Part shown: one piece after another, positions 55,364 to 64,000 of the stretch
Position numbering within the stretch: the first letter of the stretch is position 1
Layout: each line of letters opens with the position of its first letter
Source: Pseudomonas sp. RIT-562
GTDB taxonomy: Bacteria > Pseudomonadota > Gammaproteobacteria > Pseudomonadales > Pseudomonadaceae
DNA length: 64,000 nt
Direction: 5' to 3'
Assembly: GCF_026241895.1 (NCBI RefSeq)
Contig: NZ_JAPJIV010000004.1
Span: forward strand, 62,001-126,000
Made by a program: the position numbers and the translations under genes
Notes under the pieces: model-generated
Databases searched by the model: none
What the model was told of the DNA's origin: nothing
Seen by the model: only the letters and a program-made list of their open reading frames with translations

Positions 55364-55858
55364 ATGACTGACAAAGACGTAGCTAAAGTAAAGCGCAAAG
55401 GCACATTCAAGAGCGCCCCCCTGCCAGTAGAGGCTCCAACCGGGCCGGAGCTGCGCGGTGAAGAGCTGGTCAAGGTTGCCGTTGCAGCCCTGGAAGACGT
55501 TAAGGGCCAGGACATCCAGGTCATCGACGTTCGTGAAAAGCAAAGCATCACCGACTTCATGATCATCGCCACTGGTACTTCGAACCGCCAGATCGGCGCG
55601 ATGCTGGACAAGGTCCGCGAAGCCGTCAAAGCCCTGGGCGTCAAGCCATTGGGTGAAGAAGGCAAGGGCGACAGCGACTGGGTGTTGCTGGATATGGACG
55701 ACGTCATCGTGCACATGATGACTGCCTCGGCACGCCAGTTCTATGACCTGGAACGCCTGTGGGCCGGTGCCGAACAAAGCCGTTCGGCCAGTGCTGCGCA
55801 CCACAGCCCAGAGAACACCCATGAGCACTTCACCAAGCTCAACAAAGACCAGCAATAA
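55364..55858 (+). CDS. rsfS: Ribosome silencing factor RsfS
   Basis: A 164-residue protein binding ribosomal protein L14 to block subunit joining in slow growth. The core (about 30-140) has ELVKVAVAALEDVKGQDIQVIDVREKQS, TGTSNRQIGAM and DDVIVHMM. Compared with the usual 105-120 residues it carries a Lys-rich N-terminal extension (about 28 residues) and an acidic/His C-terminal tail. It is followed 12 bases later by rlmH, a conserved pairing. Confidence 0.95.
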   Translation: MTDKDVAKVKRKGTFKSAPLPVEAPTGPELRGEELVKVAVAALEDVKGQDIQVIDVREKQSITDFMIIATGTSNRQIGAMLDKVREAVKALGVKPLGEEGKGDSDWVLLDMDDVIVHMMTASARQFYDLERLWAGAEQSRSASAAHHSPENTHEHFTKLNKDQQ

Positions 55859-55870
55859 TAAGGGCCCGCT

Positions 55871-56338
55871 GTGCGACTGCGACTGATCGCCGTCGGTTCA
55901 CGCATGCCCAAATGGGTGGAAGAAGGCTGGCATGAATATGCCAAGCGTCTTCCATCCGAGTTGGCGCTGGAACTGGTGGAAATACCGCTCAATACCCGTG
56001 GCAAGAACGCCGACGTGGCTCGCTTCATCCGTCAGGAAGGCGAAGCCATGCTGGCCAAAGTCGGCCCGAACGAGCGGATCGTCACTCTCGAAGTCCACGG
56101 CAAGCCCTGGAGTACCGAGCAGCTGGCGGTCGAGCTCGATCGCTGGCGGCTGGACTCGCGCACGGTCAACTTCATGGTCGGTGGCCCCGAAGGGCTGGCG
56201 CCGGAAGTCTGCGCTCGGGCAGATCAGCGCTGGTCGCTCTCGCCGTTGACCTTGCCGCACCCACTGGTGCGGATCCTCATCGGCGAACAGCTGTATCGTG
56301 CCTGGACAGTGCTGTCCGGCCACCCTTACCACAAGTAG
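55871..56338 (+). CDS. rlmH: 23S rRNA pseudouridine-1915 N3-methyltransferase RlmH
   Basis: A 155-residue SPOUT methyltransferase acting on helix 69 of 23S rRNA. It starts with GTG ([15 protein letters not shown]). The trefoil-knot SAM site is shown by [19 protein letters not shown] and [22 protein letters not shown]. Standard length. It precedes the cell-elongation genes mrdA-rodA. Confidence 0.96.
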   Translation: MRLRLIAVGSRMPKWVEEGWHEYAKRLPSELALELVEIPLNTRGKNADVARFIRQEGEAMLAKVGPNERIVTLEVHGKPWSTEQLAVELDRWRLDSRTVNFMVGGPEGLAPEVCARADQRWSLSPLTLPHPLVRILIGEQLYRAWTVLSGHPYHK

Positions 56339-56348
56339 CTTTGCCCTC

Positions 56349-58244
56349 ATGTCCCAGCCGATCCGCATCAAGGACCACGAAAAAGACGCCCGTCTGGTGC
56401 GTGGCCGCGTCGTGTTCGGGGCAATCGCGGTGGTGGCGCTGATTTGTGTGCTGATCGCGCGTCTGTATTTCCTGCAGGTGATTCAGTACGAATATCACTC
56501 GACGCTTTCGGAGAACAACCGGGTGCATGTGCAGCCGATTCCTCCGACTCGTGGGTTGATCTTTGACCGCAATGGCGTCGTTGTAGCCGACAACCGGCCC
56601 AGCTTCAGCCTGAGCATGACCCGCGAGCGTTCCGGCGACTGGCAGCAGGTGCTCGATGTGATCGTCGAAGTGCTGGAGCTGACGCCGGAAGATCGGGTGA
56701 TTTTCGAGAAGCGCATGAAGCAGGGGCGCCGGCCGTTCGAGCCGGTGCCGATCCTGTTCGAGCTCTCGGAAGAACAGATCGCCCGGATTGCAGTGAACCA
56801 GTTCCGCCTGCCAGGGGTGGAAGTGGTCGCGCAACTGGTGCGTCACTACCCGCAGGGGGCGCATTTTGCGCACTCGGTGGGCTACATGGGGCGGATCAAC
56901 GAGAAAGAGCTGAAGTCGCTCGATCCGGTCAATTACAGCGGCACCCATCATATCGGCAAGACCGGTATCGAACGCTTCTACGAACCCGAGCTGCACGGCC
57001 AGGTGGGTTACGAAGAGGTCGAAACCAACGCACGAGGCCGGGTACTGCGGGTGCTCAAGCGTACTGATCCGATTCCTGGCAAGGACATCGTCCTGAGCCT
57101 GGATATCAAGTTGCAGGAGGCTGCCGAAGCGGCACTCGGCGGCCGGCGTGGCGCGGTGGTCGCCCTGGATCCGGCCACCGGCGAAGTCCTGGCGATGGTC
57201 AGCCAGCCGAGTTTTGACCCTAACCTGTTCGTCACCGGCATCAGTTTCAAGGCCTACGCCGAGTTGCGCGATTCCATCGATCGGCCGCTGTTCAACCGCG
57301 TGTTGCGTGGTTTGTACCCGCCAGGTTCGACCATCAAGCCGGCCGTGGCTATTGCCGGTCTGGACTCGGGCGTGGTGACCGCATCGAGCCGGGTCTTCGA
57401 TCCGGGTTACTACCAGTTGCCCAACTACGACCACAAATACCGCAACTGGAACCGTTCCGGTGACGGCTTCGTCGACCTGGATACGGCGATCATGCGTTCC
57501 AACGACACCTATTTCTATGATCTGGCGCACAAGCTGGGGATCGATCGACTGTCCGCGTACATGGGCAAGTTCGGCATCGGCCAGAAGGTCTCGCTGGACA
57601 TGTTTGAGGAATCGCCAGGGCTGATGCCTTCCCGCGAGTGGAAGCGCGCCACCCGGCGTCAGGCCTGGTTCCCGGGCGAGACACTGATCCTCGGGATCGG
57701 CCAGGGGTACATGCAGTCGACACCGTTGCAACTGGCGCAAGCCACGGCATTGGTGGCGAACAAAGGGATCTGGAATCGGCCGCACCTGGCCAAGACAGTC
57801 GAAGGCGAGAGACCCAAGGACGAAAACCCGATGCCGGATATCGTCCTGCGTGATCCGTCGGATTGGGCCAAGGTCAACCACGGCATGCAGCAGGTGATGC
57901 ACGGCGCCCGGGGCACCGCGCGCAAGGCGGCCATCGGTGCGCAATACCGGATTGCCGGCAAAAGTGGTACGGCCCAGGTGGTCGCGATCAAGCAGGGCGA
58001 GAAGTACGACCGCTCCAAGGTTCAGGAGCGTCACCGCGACCACGCCTTGTTTGTCGGCTTCGCGCCGGCCGATAACCCGAAAATCGTCGTGTCGGTGATG
58101 GTCGAGAACGGCGAGTCCGGTTCCGGCGTTGCTGCACCTGTGGTCCGTCAGATCATGGACGCCTGGCTCCTTGGCCAGGACGGCCGGCTGAAAGCCGAAT
58201 ACGCCAGCCCTATCAGTGCGGAGGCTACGGCCCGTGAAGAGTAA
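56349..58244 (+). CDS. mrdA: Penicillin-binding protein 2 (elongasome transpeptidase)
   Basis: A 631-residue class B PBP: short cytoplasmic tail, membrane helix (about 20-42), pedestal domain with PTRGLIFDRNG, and a transpeptidase domain with S327-T-I-K330 (PPGSTIKP), SND in RSNDTYFYDLAHKLG, and KSGTAQV. It cross-links peptidoglycan during rod elongation together with RodA. The start MSQPIRIKDHEK lies 10 bases after the rlmH stop. Overlaps rodA by 11 bases. Confidence 0.96.
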   Translation: MSQPIRIKDHEKDARLVRGRVVFGAIAVVALICVLIARLYFLQVIQYEYHSTLSENNRVHVQPIPPTRGLIFDRNGVVVADNRPSFSLSMTRERSGDWQQVLDVIVEVLELTPEDRVIFEKRMKQGRRPFEPVPILFELSEEQIARIAVNQFRLPGVEVVAQLVRHYPQGAHFAHSVGYMGRINEKELKSLDPVNYSGTHHIGKTGIERFYEPELHGQVGYEEVETNARGRVLRVLKRTDPIPGKDIVLSLDIKLQEAAEAALGGRRGAVVALDPATGEVLAMVSQPSFDPNLFVTGISFKAYAELRDSIDRPLFNRVLRGLYPPGSTIKPAVAIAGLDSGVVTASSRVFDPGYYQLPNYDHKYRNWNRSGDGFVDLDTAIMRSNDTYFYDLAHKLGIDRLSAYMGKFGIGQKVSLDMFEESPGLMPSREWKRATRRQAWFPGETLILGIGQGYMQSTPLQLAQATALVANKGIWNRPHLAKTVEGERPKDENPMPDIVLRDPSDWAKVNHGMQQVMHGARGTARKAAIGAQYRIAGKSGTAQVVAIKQGEKYDRSKVQERHRDHALFVGFAPADNPKIVVSVMVENGESGSGVAAPVVRQIMDAWLLGQDGRLKAEYASPISAEATAREE

Positions 58245-59379
58245 TTTCGATCGCATCCTCTCCAGTGAAGATGTGATGCGCCGTCGTGCGACGCTGCTGC
58301 AACGCATGCACATCGACGGCCCTTTGCTGATCCTGCTGCTGACCCTCGCAGCCGGCAGCCTGTTCGTGTTGTATTCGGCCAGCGGCAAGAGCTGGGATTT
58401 GCTGGCCAAGCAGGCGACCTCGTTCGGCATCGGGCTGGTGTCGATGGTGGTCATCGCCCAGTTCGAACCGCGTTTCATGGCCCGCTGGGTGCCAGTGGGT
58501 TATGTGCTGGGCGTGCTGTTGCTGGTGGTGGTCGACATCATGGGTCACAACGCCATGGGCGCCACACGCTGGATCAACATTCCCGGGGTCATCCGCTTCC
58601 AGCCTTCGGAGTTCATGAAGATCCTGATGCCGGCGACCATCGCCTGGTACCTGTCCAAGCGCACCTTGCCGCCGCAGCTCAAGCATGTGGGGGTGAGCCT
58701 GTTCCTGATTGGCCTGCCGTTCATCCTGATCGTGCGCCAGCCCGACCTCGGCACTTCATTGCTGATTCTGGCGGGGGGCGCCTTCGTACTGTTCATGGGT
58801 GGCCTGCGCTGGCGCTGGATCCTCAGCGTGCTCGCGGCCGCCGTGCCGGTATCCGTGGCCATGTGGTACTTCGTGATGCACGATTACCAGAAGCAACGCG
58901 TACTGACCTTCCTCGACCCCGAAAGCGATCCGCTGGGCACCGGTTGGAACATCATTCAGTCGAAAGCCGCCATCGGTTCCGGTGGCGTATTTGGCAAAGG
59001 CTGGCTGCTGGGCACCCAGTCGCACCTGGATTTCCTTCCGGAAAGCCATACCGACTTCATTATTGCGGTGCTGGGCGAAGAGTTCGGCCTGGTGGGCATC
59101 TGTGCGCTGTTGCTGATCTACCTGTTGCTGATCGGCCGTGGCCTGGTGATTACTGCCCAGGCTCAGACATTATTCGGAAAATTGCTCGCCGGCGCCCTGA
59201 CCATGACGTTTTTTGTTTACGTTTTCGTCAACATCGGTATGGTCAGTGGCCTGTTGCCGGTTGTGGGGGTGCCGTTGCCGTTCATTAGCTACGGAGGAAC
59301 TTCGCTGGTAACGCTGCTGTCAGCGTTTGGGGTTTTGATGTCGATCCATACCCATCGTAAGTGGATCGCGCAAGTTTGA
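58234..59379 (+). CDS. rodA: Rod shape-determining peptidoglycan polymerase RodA
   Basis: A 381-residue SEDS-family glycosyltransferase with about ten membrane segments. GTG 58234 (MKSNFDRILSSEDVMRRR) lies inside the last codons of mrdA; ATG 58276 is a shorter alternative. Family blocks are NAMGATRWINIPGVIRFQPSEFMKI, QPDLGTSLL and the C-terminal VGVPLPFISYGGTSLV. It polymerises glycan strands at the elongasome with PBP2. Confidence 0.95.
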   Translation: MKSNFDRILSSEDVMRRRATLLQRMHIDGPLLILLLTLAAGSLFVLYSASGKSWDLLAKQATSFGIGLVSMVVIAQFEPRFMARWVPVGYVLGVLLLVVVDIMGHNAMGATRWINIPGVIRFQPSEFMKILMPATIAWYLSKRTLPPQLKHVGVSLFLIGLPFILIVRQPDLGTSLLILAGGAFVLFMGGLRWRWILSVLAAAVPVSVAMWYFVMHDYQKQRVLTFLDPESDPLGTGWNIIQSKAAIGSGGVFGKGWLLGTQSHLDFLPESHTDFIIAVLGEEFGLVGICALLLIYLLLIGRGLVITAQAQTLFGKLLAGALTMTFFVYVFVNIGMVSGLLPVVGVPLPFISYGGTSLVTLLSAFGVLMSIHTHRKWIAQV

Positions 59380-59396
59380 ATAAGGTGAAGATTTCA

Positions 59397-60407
59397 ATGC
59401 AAGAAATGCGTGGCTGGGCGACTCGATACGCGCCGTGGGTCGGCCTGGTAAGCATCCTTGGCACAGCGCAGCAAGCGCTGGCCGGCGATTACGAAGGCAC
59501 ACCGCAGGTTGCCGAATTCGTCGGTGAAATGACCCGCGACTACGGTTTTGCTGGCGAGCAGCTGATGGGCGTGTTCCGCGAAGCCGAGCGCAAGCAGTCG
59601 ATTCTGGACGCGATCTCGAAACCTGCCGAGCGGGTCAAGCAGTGGAACGAATATCGCCCGATGTTCATCACCGACGCGCGCATCGCCCGCGGTGTGGACT
59701 TCTGGCGTCAGCACGAGGCCGTACTGGCGCGTGCCGAGCAGGAGTACGGGGTTCCGGCCCAGGTGATTGTGTCGATTATCGGCGTTGAGACCTTTTTTGG
59801 TCGTAATACCGGTAATTTCCGGGTGATCGATGCATTGTCCACCCTCGGTTTCGACTATCCTCCTCGTGCCGAATTTTTCCGCAAGGAATTGCGTGAATTC
59901 CTGCTGCTGGCGCGGGAAGAGCAGGTCGATCCATTGACCCTCAAGGGCTCGTACGCCGGGGCCATGGGACTGCCGCAGTTCATGCCCAGCAGTTTTCGCG
60001 CTTATGCAGTGGATTTCGACGGTGACGGCCACATTAATATATGGACCAACCCGGACGATGCCATCGGCAGTGTCGCCAGTTATTTCAAGCGTCACGGCTG
60101 GGTAGCCGGAGAACCGGTGGTCAGTCGCGCAGATGTGCGTGGGCCCCAGGTGGACGAAGGTTTGACCACGGGCATCGAGCCGACTAAAACCGTCGGGGAG
60201 TTGCGAGCGTTGGGCTGGTCGAGTCATGATGCGCTGCGCGATGATATGCCGGTCACGGCTTTCCGCCTGGAAGGTGACAAAGGTCCTGAATACTGGATGG
60301 GCCTGAAGAATTTTTACGCGATCACGCGTTATAACCGCAGCGTGATGTATGCCATGGCCGTACATCAACTGTCTGAACAGCTGGTCCAAGCACGGGGCGT
60401 CAAGTAA
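59397..60407 (+). CDS. mltB: Membrane-bound lytic murein transglycosylase B
   Basis: A 336-residue lytic transglycosylase making 1,6-anhydro-muropeptides. The catalytic Glu is in SIIGVETFFGRNTG (about residue 129). The AGAMGLPQFMPSS block and an EF-hand-like DFDGDGHINIW calcium loop are as in MltB/SltB1. The signal region MRGWATRYAPWVGLVSILGTAQQALAG lacks a lipobox Cys, so it looks soluble periplasmic, like SltB1. TAATG joins it to rlpA. Confidence 0.93.
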   Translation: MQEMRGWATRYAPWVGLVSILGTAQQALAGDYEGTPQVAEFVGEMTRDYGFAGEQLMGVFREAERKQSILDAISKPAERVKQWNEYRPMFITDARIARGVDFWRQHEAVLARAEQEYGVPAQVIVSIIGVETFFGRNTGNFRVIDALSTLGFDYPPRAEFFRKELREFLLLAREEQVDPLTLKGSYAGAMGLPQFMPSSFRAYAVDFDGDGHINIWTNPDDAIGSVASYFKRHGWVAGEPVVSRADVRGPQVDEGLTTGIEPTKTVGELRALGWSSHDALRDDMPVTAFRLEGDKGPEYWMGLKNFYAITRYNRSVMYAMAVHQLSEQLVQARGVK

Positions 60408-61420
60408 TGCGGGCATTGCCTATGAATAAACCCCTGAAGCTGATGGCATTCGGTGCCTTGGCGGTGCTGGTCGCCAGTTGTTCGACCAGCCGCGCACCTA
60501 CGCAAAAGCCAGCTACAACGGCTGTGCGCACCATGCCCGGGCTGGACATCAACCGCGCTCACAAAGACGGCGCGCCATGGTGGGATGTCGATGTTTCGCG
60601 CATCCCGGATGCGACGCCGACCCTGCACACCGGCCCTTACAAAGCCAACCCCTACACCGTGCTGGGCAAGACTTACTTTCCGATCCAGGAATCGAAGAGC
60701 TACGTGGCATCGGGCACGGCGTCCTGGTACGGCACCAAATTCCACGGTCAGAACACCGCCAATGGCGAAGTCTATGACCTGTATGGCATGAGTGCCGCCC
60801 ACAAGACCTTGCCACTGCCAAGTTACGTTCGGGTGACCAATCTGGACAACAACAAGTCGGTAGTGCTGCGCGTCAACGATCGTGGGCCGTTCTACTCCGA
60901 CCGAATCATCGACCTGTCCTATGCGGCGGCCAAGAAGCTCGGTTATGCCGAAACCGGCACCGCGCGCGTCAAGGTTGAGGGCATCGATCCGCAACAATGG
61001 TGGGCTGCTAAGGGGCGTCCGGCGCCGTTGATGCTCAACGAGCCGCAGATCGCGCAAAACAAGGCGCCGGTCATCACTGCTTCGGCCGGCACGGTCGAGC
61101 AATGGACTCCGCCGCCGCAGCAGCACGCCGCGGCCGTAGTGCCCGTGCAGATCGATGCAAAAAAAAACGCTTCTGTACCAGCCTCTGGCCAGTATCTGCA
61201 GGTGGGCGCGTTCGCCAACCCGGACGCTGCAGAACTCCTGAGATCGAAGCTGAGCGGAATGGTGAGCGCTCCGGTGTTCATCAGTTCGATAGTGCGCAAT
61301 CAGCAAACCCTGCATCGGGTGCGCCTGGGGCCAATGGGCTCGCCGGGTGAAATCCAGCAGGTGCAGAACAGCGTGCGCCTGGCCAATCTCGGTTCGCCGA
61401 GCCTGGTCACCGCCGAGTAA
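60407..61420 (+). CDS. rlpA: Septal-ring lipoprotein RlpA (lytic transglycosylase)
   Basis: A 337-residue lipoprotein with lipobox VASC (Cys 25). A double-psi beta-barrel domain (about 100-190) follows, with ASWYGTKFHGQNTANGEVYD and VLRVNDRGPF, then a Pro/Gln/Ala linker and a C-terminal SPOR domain (about 262-335, GQYLQVGAFANPDAA). P. aeruginosa RlpA cleaves naked glycan strands at the septum. Its ATG overlaps the mltB stop. Confidence 0.94.
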   Translation: MRALPMNKPLKLMAFGALAVLVASCSTSRAPTQKPATTAVRTMPGLDINRAHKDGAPWWDVDVSRIPDATPTLHTGPYKANPYTVLGKTYFPIQESKSYVASGTASWYGTKFHGQNTANGEVYDLYGMSAAHKTLPLPSYVRVTNLDNNKSVVLRVNDRGPFYSDRIIDLSYAAAKKLGYAETGTARVKVEGIDPQQWWAAKGRPAPLMLNEPQIAQNKAPVITASAGTVEQWTPPPQQHAAAVVPVQIDAKKNASVPASGQYLQVGAFANPDAAELLRSKLSGMVSAPVFISSIVRNQQTLHRVRLGPMGSPGEIQQVQNSVRLANLGSPSLVTAE

Positions 61421-61601
61421 TACGTAGGACTTGATTGAGGGTTCACTTGCGATTTGGGGGGTGAACTTGGTTGTTGGCTCGATGAAGAACAAAAGCCCGG
61501 CAAGGGTTATGAGTGAACAACTGAACACGCGATGGCCCGTTAGAAGGTCATCTGATTAGTTTTGCCTTCGGGCAGTTTCCATTAGCGATTTCGAGAGACG
61601 G

Positions 61602-62759
61602 ATGAACATCACCACCTTTGCCAAACGCCTTTGCCTGCTAGTCCCGCTGCTCATCTCGCCTGCCGCTTTCGCGGTCGAGATGATGCCGTCGCCACCACAA
61701 CTGGCGGCTAAATCCTATGTGCTCATGGACGCCAGCAGCGGCAACGTGCTGGTAGAGAACAACGGTGACCAGCGTCTGCCTCCGGCCAGCCTGACCAAGC
61801 TGATGACTGCGTACATCGCGACCCTGGAAATTCGTCGTGGCCAGATCGGCGAAAACGATCCGGTGACCGTCAGCGAAAACGCCTGGCGCACCGGCGGTTC
61901 GCGGATGTTCATCAAGGTCGGCTCCCAGGTCACTGTCAGTGACCTGCTGCACGGCATCATCATTCAGTCGGGTAACGACGCCAGTGTTGCGCTCTCCGAG
62001 CACATCGCCGGCAGCGAAGATGCCTTCGCCGACATGATGAACAAAACCGTGGCTGACCTTGGCATGACCAACAGCCACTTCATGAACCCGACCGGCCTGC
62101 CGAACCCGGAACACTACTCGTCGGCTCACGACATGGCAGTGCTGGCCCGCGCGATCATCCACGAAGACCCGGCTCACTACGCGATCTACTCGCAGAAAGA
62201 GTTCTTCTGGAACGGCATCAAGCAACCGAACCGCAACCTGCTGCTGTGGCGCGACAAGACGGTTGATGGCCTGAAAACCGGTCACACCGACGAAGCCGGC
62301 TACTGCATGGTGTCTTCGGCTGTACGTGACGGCATGCGCCTGATCGCCGTAGTGTTCGGCACCAACAGCGAAGTGGCTCGTGCTTCCGAGACCCAGAAGC
62401 TGCTGACTTACGGTTTCCGTTTCTTCGAAACCCAGACCTTCTATCAGAAAGGCGCCGAGTTGGCCCAGGCTCCTGTCTGGAAAGGCACTACCAACCAGGT
62501 CAAGGCCGGCCTGGCTCAAGACCTGACCATGACCCTGCCAAAAGGCCAGCTGAAAAAGCTCGCCGCCAGCATGACCATGAACCCGCAGCTGATTGCGCCA
62601 ATCGCCAAAGGCGACGTAATCGGTAAAGTCGAAGTCAAACTGGACGACAAGGTAGTGCACAGCGCTGACCTGATCGCTCTGGATGGCGTCGAGGAGGGTG
62701 GTATCTTCCGTCGCATGTGGGATAGCATCCGTCTATTCTTCTACGGCTTGTTCAACTGA
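61602..62759 (+). CDS. dacA: D-alanyl-D-alanine carboxypeptidase (PBP5/6)
   Basis: A 385-residue low-molecular-mass PBP trimming the terminal D-Ala of stem peptides. Signal peptide (about 1-24), active-site S63-L-T-K66, SGN in QSGNDASVAL, and KTGHTDEAG; the C-terminal PBP5 beta domain and an amphipathic anchor (MWDSIRLFFYGLF) are present. The gap upstream (61421-61601) shows no gene and presumably holds its promoter. A hairpin terminator follows. Confidence 0.96.
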   Translation: MNITTFAKRLCLLVPLLISPAAFAVEMMPSPPQLAAKSYVLMDASSGNVLVENNGDQRLPPASLTKLMTAYIATLEIRRGQIGENDPVTVSENAWRTGGSRMFIKVGSQVTVSDLLHGIIIQSGNDASVALSEHIAGSEDAFADMMNKTVADLGMTNSHFMNPTGLPNPEHYSSAHDMAVLARAIIHEDPAHYAIYSQKEFFWNGIKQPNRNLLLWRDKTVDGLKTGHTDEAGYCMVSSAVRDGMRLIAVVFGTNSEVARASETQKLLTYGFRFFETQTFYQKGAELAQAPVWKGTTNQVKAGLAQDLTMTLPKGQLKKLAASMTMNPQLIAPIAKGDVIGKVEVKLDDKVVHSADLIALDGVEEGGIFRRMWDSIRLFFYGLFN

Positions 62760-62775
62760 TTTAGTGTGGACCTGC

Positions 62776-62808
62776 ATGGCCCCGTTCCAAATCGGCGCGG
62801 GGCCATGT
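62776..62808 (+). terminator. Terminator-like hairpin after dacA
   Basis: CATGGCCCCG (62776-62785) pairs perfectly with CGGGGCCATG (62799-62808) over ten bases with a 13-base loop. Only a weak T-rich stretch (TTCGTT) follows, so termination may be partial and let some transcription reach ybeD-lipB-lipA. Confidence 0.7.
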
Positions 62809-62845
62809 TCGTTGCCACGGCTTACGCTCACGAGGCCGTTACGCC

Positions 62846-63121
62846 ATGACCGACACCGAAGTAAAGGCGCCAAAGATCGAATTCCCCTGCGCGGATTACC
62901 CGATTAAGGTAATCGGCGATACCGGCGTGGGTTTCAAGGACAAGATCATTGCGATCCTTGAAAAACACGCCACCGTTGACCTCAAGACGTTCGCTGAACG
63001 CCAGAGTACCAACGGCAAGTACACGACTATCCAGCTGCACATCATCGCTACCGGTCAAGAGCAGCTGTACGACATCAACAGCGAGTTGCGCGCTACCGGT
63101 TTCGTGCACATGGTGCTGTGA
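62846..63121 (+). CDS. ybeD: DUF493/YbeD regulatory protein
   Basis: A 91-residue ACT-like protein of the YbeD/DUF493 family. Blocks are [15 protein letters not shown] and the C-terminal [33 protein letters not shown]. Members are always near lipB/lipA or dacA and are thought to be small regulators. The TGATG overlap couples it to lipB. Confidence 0.93.
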   Translation: MTDTEVKAPKIEFPCADYPIKVIGDTGVGFKDKIIAILEKHATVDLKTFAERQSTNGKYTTIQLHIIATGQEQLYDINSELRATGFVHMVL

Positions 63122-63768
63122 TGTCTGGCACGCTGGGCTTTCGCGAGCTCGGCCAGATGGCTTACGAGCCGGTCTGGCATGCCATGCAACGCTTTACCAA
63201 CGAACGCGGCAGCGATGCCGCAGACGAGATCTGGCTGGTCGAGCACCCTCCGGTGTTCACCCAGGGCCAGGCCGGCAAGGCCGAACACCTGCTGCTGCCG
63301 GGAGATATCCCGGTGGTGCAGGTCGACCGCGGTGGCCAGGTGACTTATCACGGGCCTGGCCAATTGGTGGCCTACCTGCTGCTCGATGTACGCAAGCTCG
63401 GTTTTGGTGTGCGGGACCTGGTCACCCGCATGGAGCATTGCCTGATCGAGTTGCTGGCAAGCTACGGCGTGACCGCCGCGGCCAAGCCGGATGCACCGGG
63501 TGTGTATGTCGACGGGGCGAAAATTGCTTCCCTGGGTTTGCGCATTCGCCACGGCTGTTCCTTTCATGGCCTGGCCCTGAACGTGGACATGAACCTGGAA
63601 CCGTTTCGACGGATTAATCCCTGCGGCTACGCCGGGCTGGCGATGACCCAGCTGAGCGATCACGCAGGATCGATTAAATTTGCCGAGGTAAGTGCCCGGC
63701 TGCGCGCGCAGCTCGTCAAACACCTCGACTATGCTGAGCAGACGACCCTAACGGGCGGAATCGACTGA
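63121..63768 (+). CDS. lipB: Octanoyl-ACP:protein transferase
   Basis: A 215-residue acyltransferase moving octanoate from ACP to lipoyl domains, the first step of lipoate assembly. Key residues are the Cys in [14 protein letters not shown] and the Lys in [29 protein letters not shown] is the family signature. ATG 63121 overlaps the ybeD stop; a GTG one codon earlier is possible. Confidence 0.96.
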   Translation: MSGTLGFRELGQMAYEPVWHAMQRFTNERGSDAADEIWLVEHPPVFTQGQAGKAEHLLLPGDIPVVQVDRGGQVTYHGPGQLVAYLLLDVRKLGFGVRDLVTRMEHCLIELLASYGVTAAAKPDAPGVYVDGAKIASLGLRIRHGCSFHGLALNVDMNLEPFRRINPCGYAGLAMTQLSDHAGSIKFAEVSARLRAQLVKHLDYAEQTTLTGGID

Positions 63769-63769
63769 T

Positions 63770-64000
63770 ATGACTACTGATGCAGTGCAAACCATGATCC
63801 CGACGCTGGATGTTACCGAGCGTCCGGCCCCGCGTGCCAAGGTTGAAGCCGGCGTCAAGCTGCGCGGCGCCGAGAAGGTTGCACGCATCCCGGTAAAGAT
63901 CATTCCGACCACCGAGCTGCCGAAGAAACCCGACTGGATCCGCGTGCGCATCCCGGTTTCCCCGGAGGTCGATCGCATCAAGGCCCTGCTGCGTAAGCAC
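63770..64000 (+). CDS. lipA: Lipoyl synthase, N-terminal fragment (cut by window edge)
   Basis: The first 77 residues of the radical-SAM enzyme that inserts two sulfurs into octanoyl groups. The visible part is the family's N-terminal extension with [18 protein letters not shown] and the [10 protein letters not shown]...IKALLRKH block that precedes the auxiliary-cluster cysteines. Starts one base after the lipB stop. The CxxxCxxC cluster lies beyond the window. Confidence 0.95.
   Translation, partial: MTTDAVQTMIPTLDVTERPAPRAKVEAGVKLRGAEKVARIPVKIIPTTELPKKPDWIRVRIPVSPEVDRIKALLRKH

Noticed and set aside
56277..58478. A 733-codon leftward open frame opposite mrdA
   Set aside because: It is the antisense shadow of a GC-rich gene: amino-acid composition is His/Arg/Gln/Gly-rich without any fold signature, and mrdA itself has all its catalytic motifs.

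Overview
The window looks like chromosomal core from a Pseudomonas of the P. fluorescens complex. Composition is GC-rich throughout. About a dozen intergenic hairpins of the REP/REPIN type (arms beginning GTGGGAGCGGGCTTGCTCGCGAA or a TGTAGGAG variant) are scattered between genes. Gene order runs nearly parallel to the P. aeruginosa block from the PA4066 region down to lipA (locus numbers recalled, not searched). There are no rRNA or tRNA genes, CRISPR arrays or transposases.

Left part (1-20.9 kb): a probable zinc-responsive export/uptake operon (His-rich DUF2796 protein, ABC ATPase, FtsX-type permease, start of a DUF3299 protein) reads leftward from a Zur-like site. A thioredoxin/co-chaperone, a methyltransferase and a YbaY-like lipoprotein follow. 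The rightward housekeeping run is nrdR-ribD-ribE-ribBA-ribH-nusB-thiL-pgpA, then ribA with two passengers (a small membrane protein and a BtuF-like binding protein). Facing it are btuB, dxs, ispA and xseB. Together these make riboflavin, isoprenoid precursors and thiamine diphosphate, and import cobalamin. A Fic-domain gene with two tandem operator-like palindromes sits after xseB.

Middle (21-31.3 kb): a six-gene mag operon encodes a bacterial alpha-2-macroglobulin (MagD) and five exported or membrane-anchored partners. MagD has lost the thioester cysteine. MagC carries an NlpC/P60-like Cys-His signature. MagE carries SxxK, SpoIID-like and HExxH signatures. Two DUF2135 paralogues bracket the operon. 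It is the most interesting system here: its partner proteins are poorly characterised and look like peptidoglycan-processing enzymes or their degenerate relatives.

Right-centre (31.3-43.6 kb): a lone S24/LexA-like repressor, ppa, mtfA, a DedA protein, a GNAT acetyltransferase, and the ethanolamine catabolic operon (aldehyde dehydrogenase, permease, eutB, eutC). That operon is driven from a clear sigma-54 -24/-12 promoter with an upstream inverted repeat, facing the EatR/AcoR-type activator gene. There are no microcompartment genes.

Right end (43.6-64 kb): mpl and ubiX, a lipoprotein, a MORN-repeat lipoprotein with a legumain/caspase-like protease domain, lrgAB, a Lon-N-domain protein, a DedA-PAP2 fusion and mpg. 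The classic proA-nadD-rsfS-rlmH-mrdA-rodA-mltB-rlpA-dacA-ybeD-lipB-lipA run follows, covering cell elongation, peptidoglycan trimming, ribosome maturation and lipoate synthesis. Both window edges cut genes (a DUF3299 gene at the left, lipA at the right).
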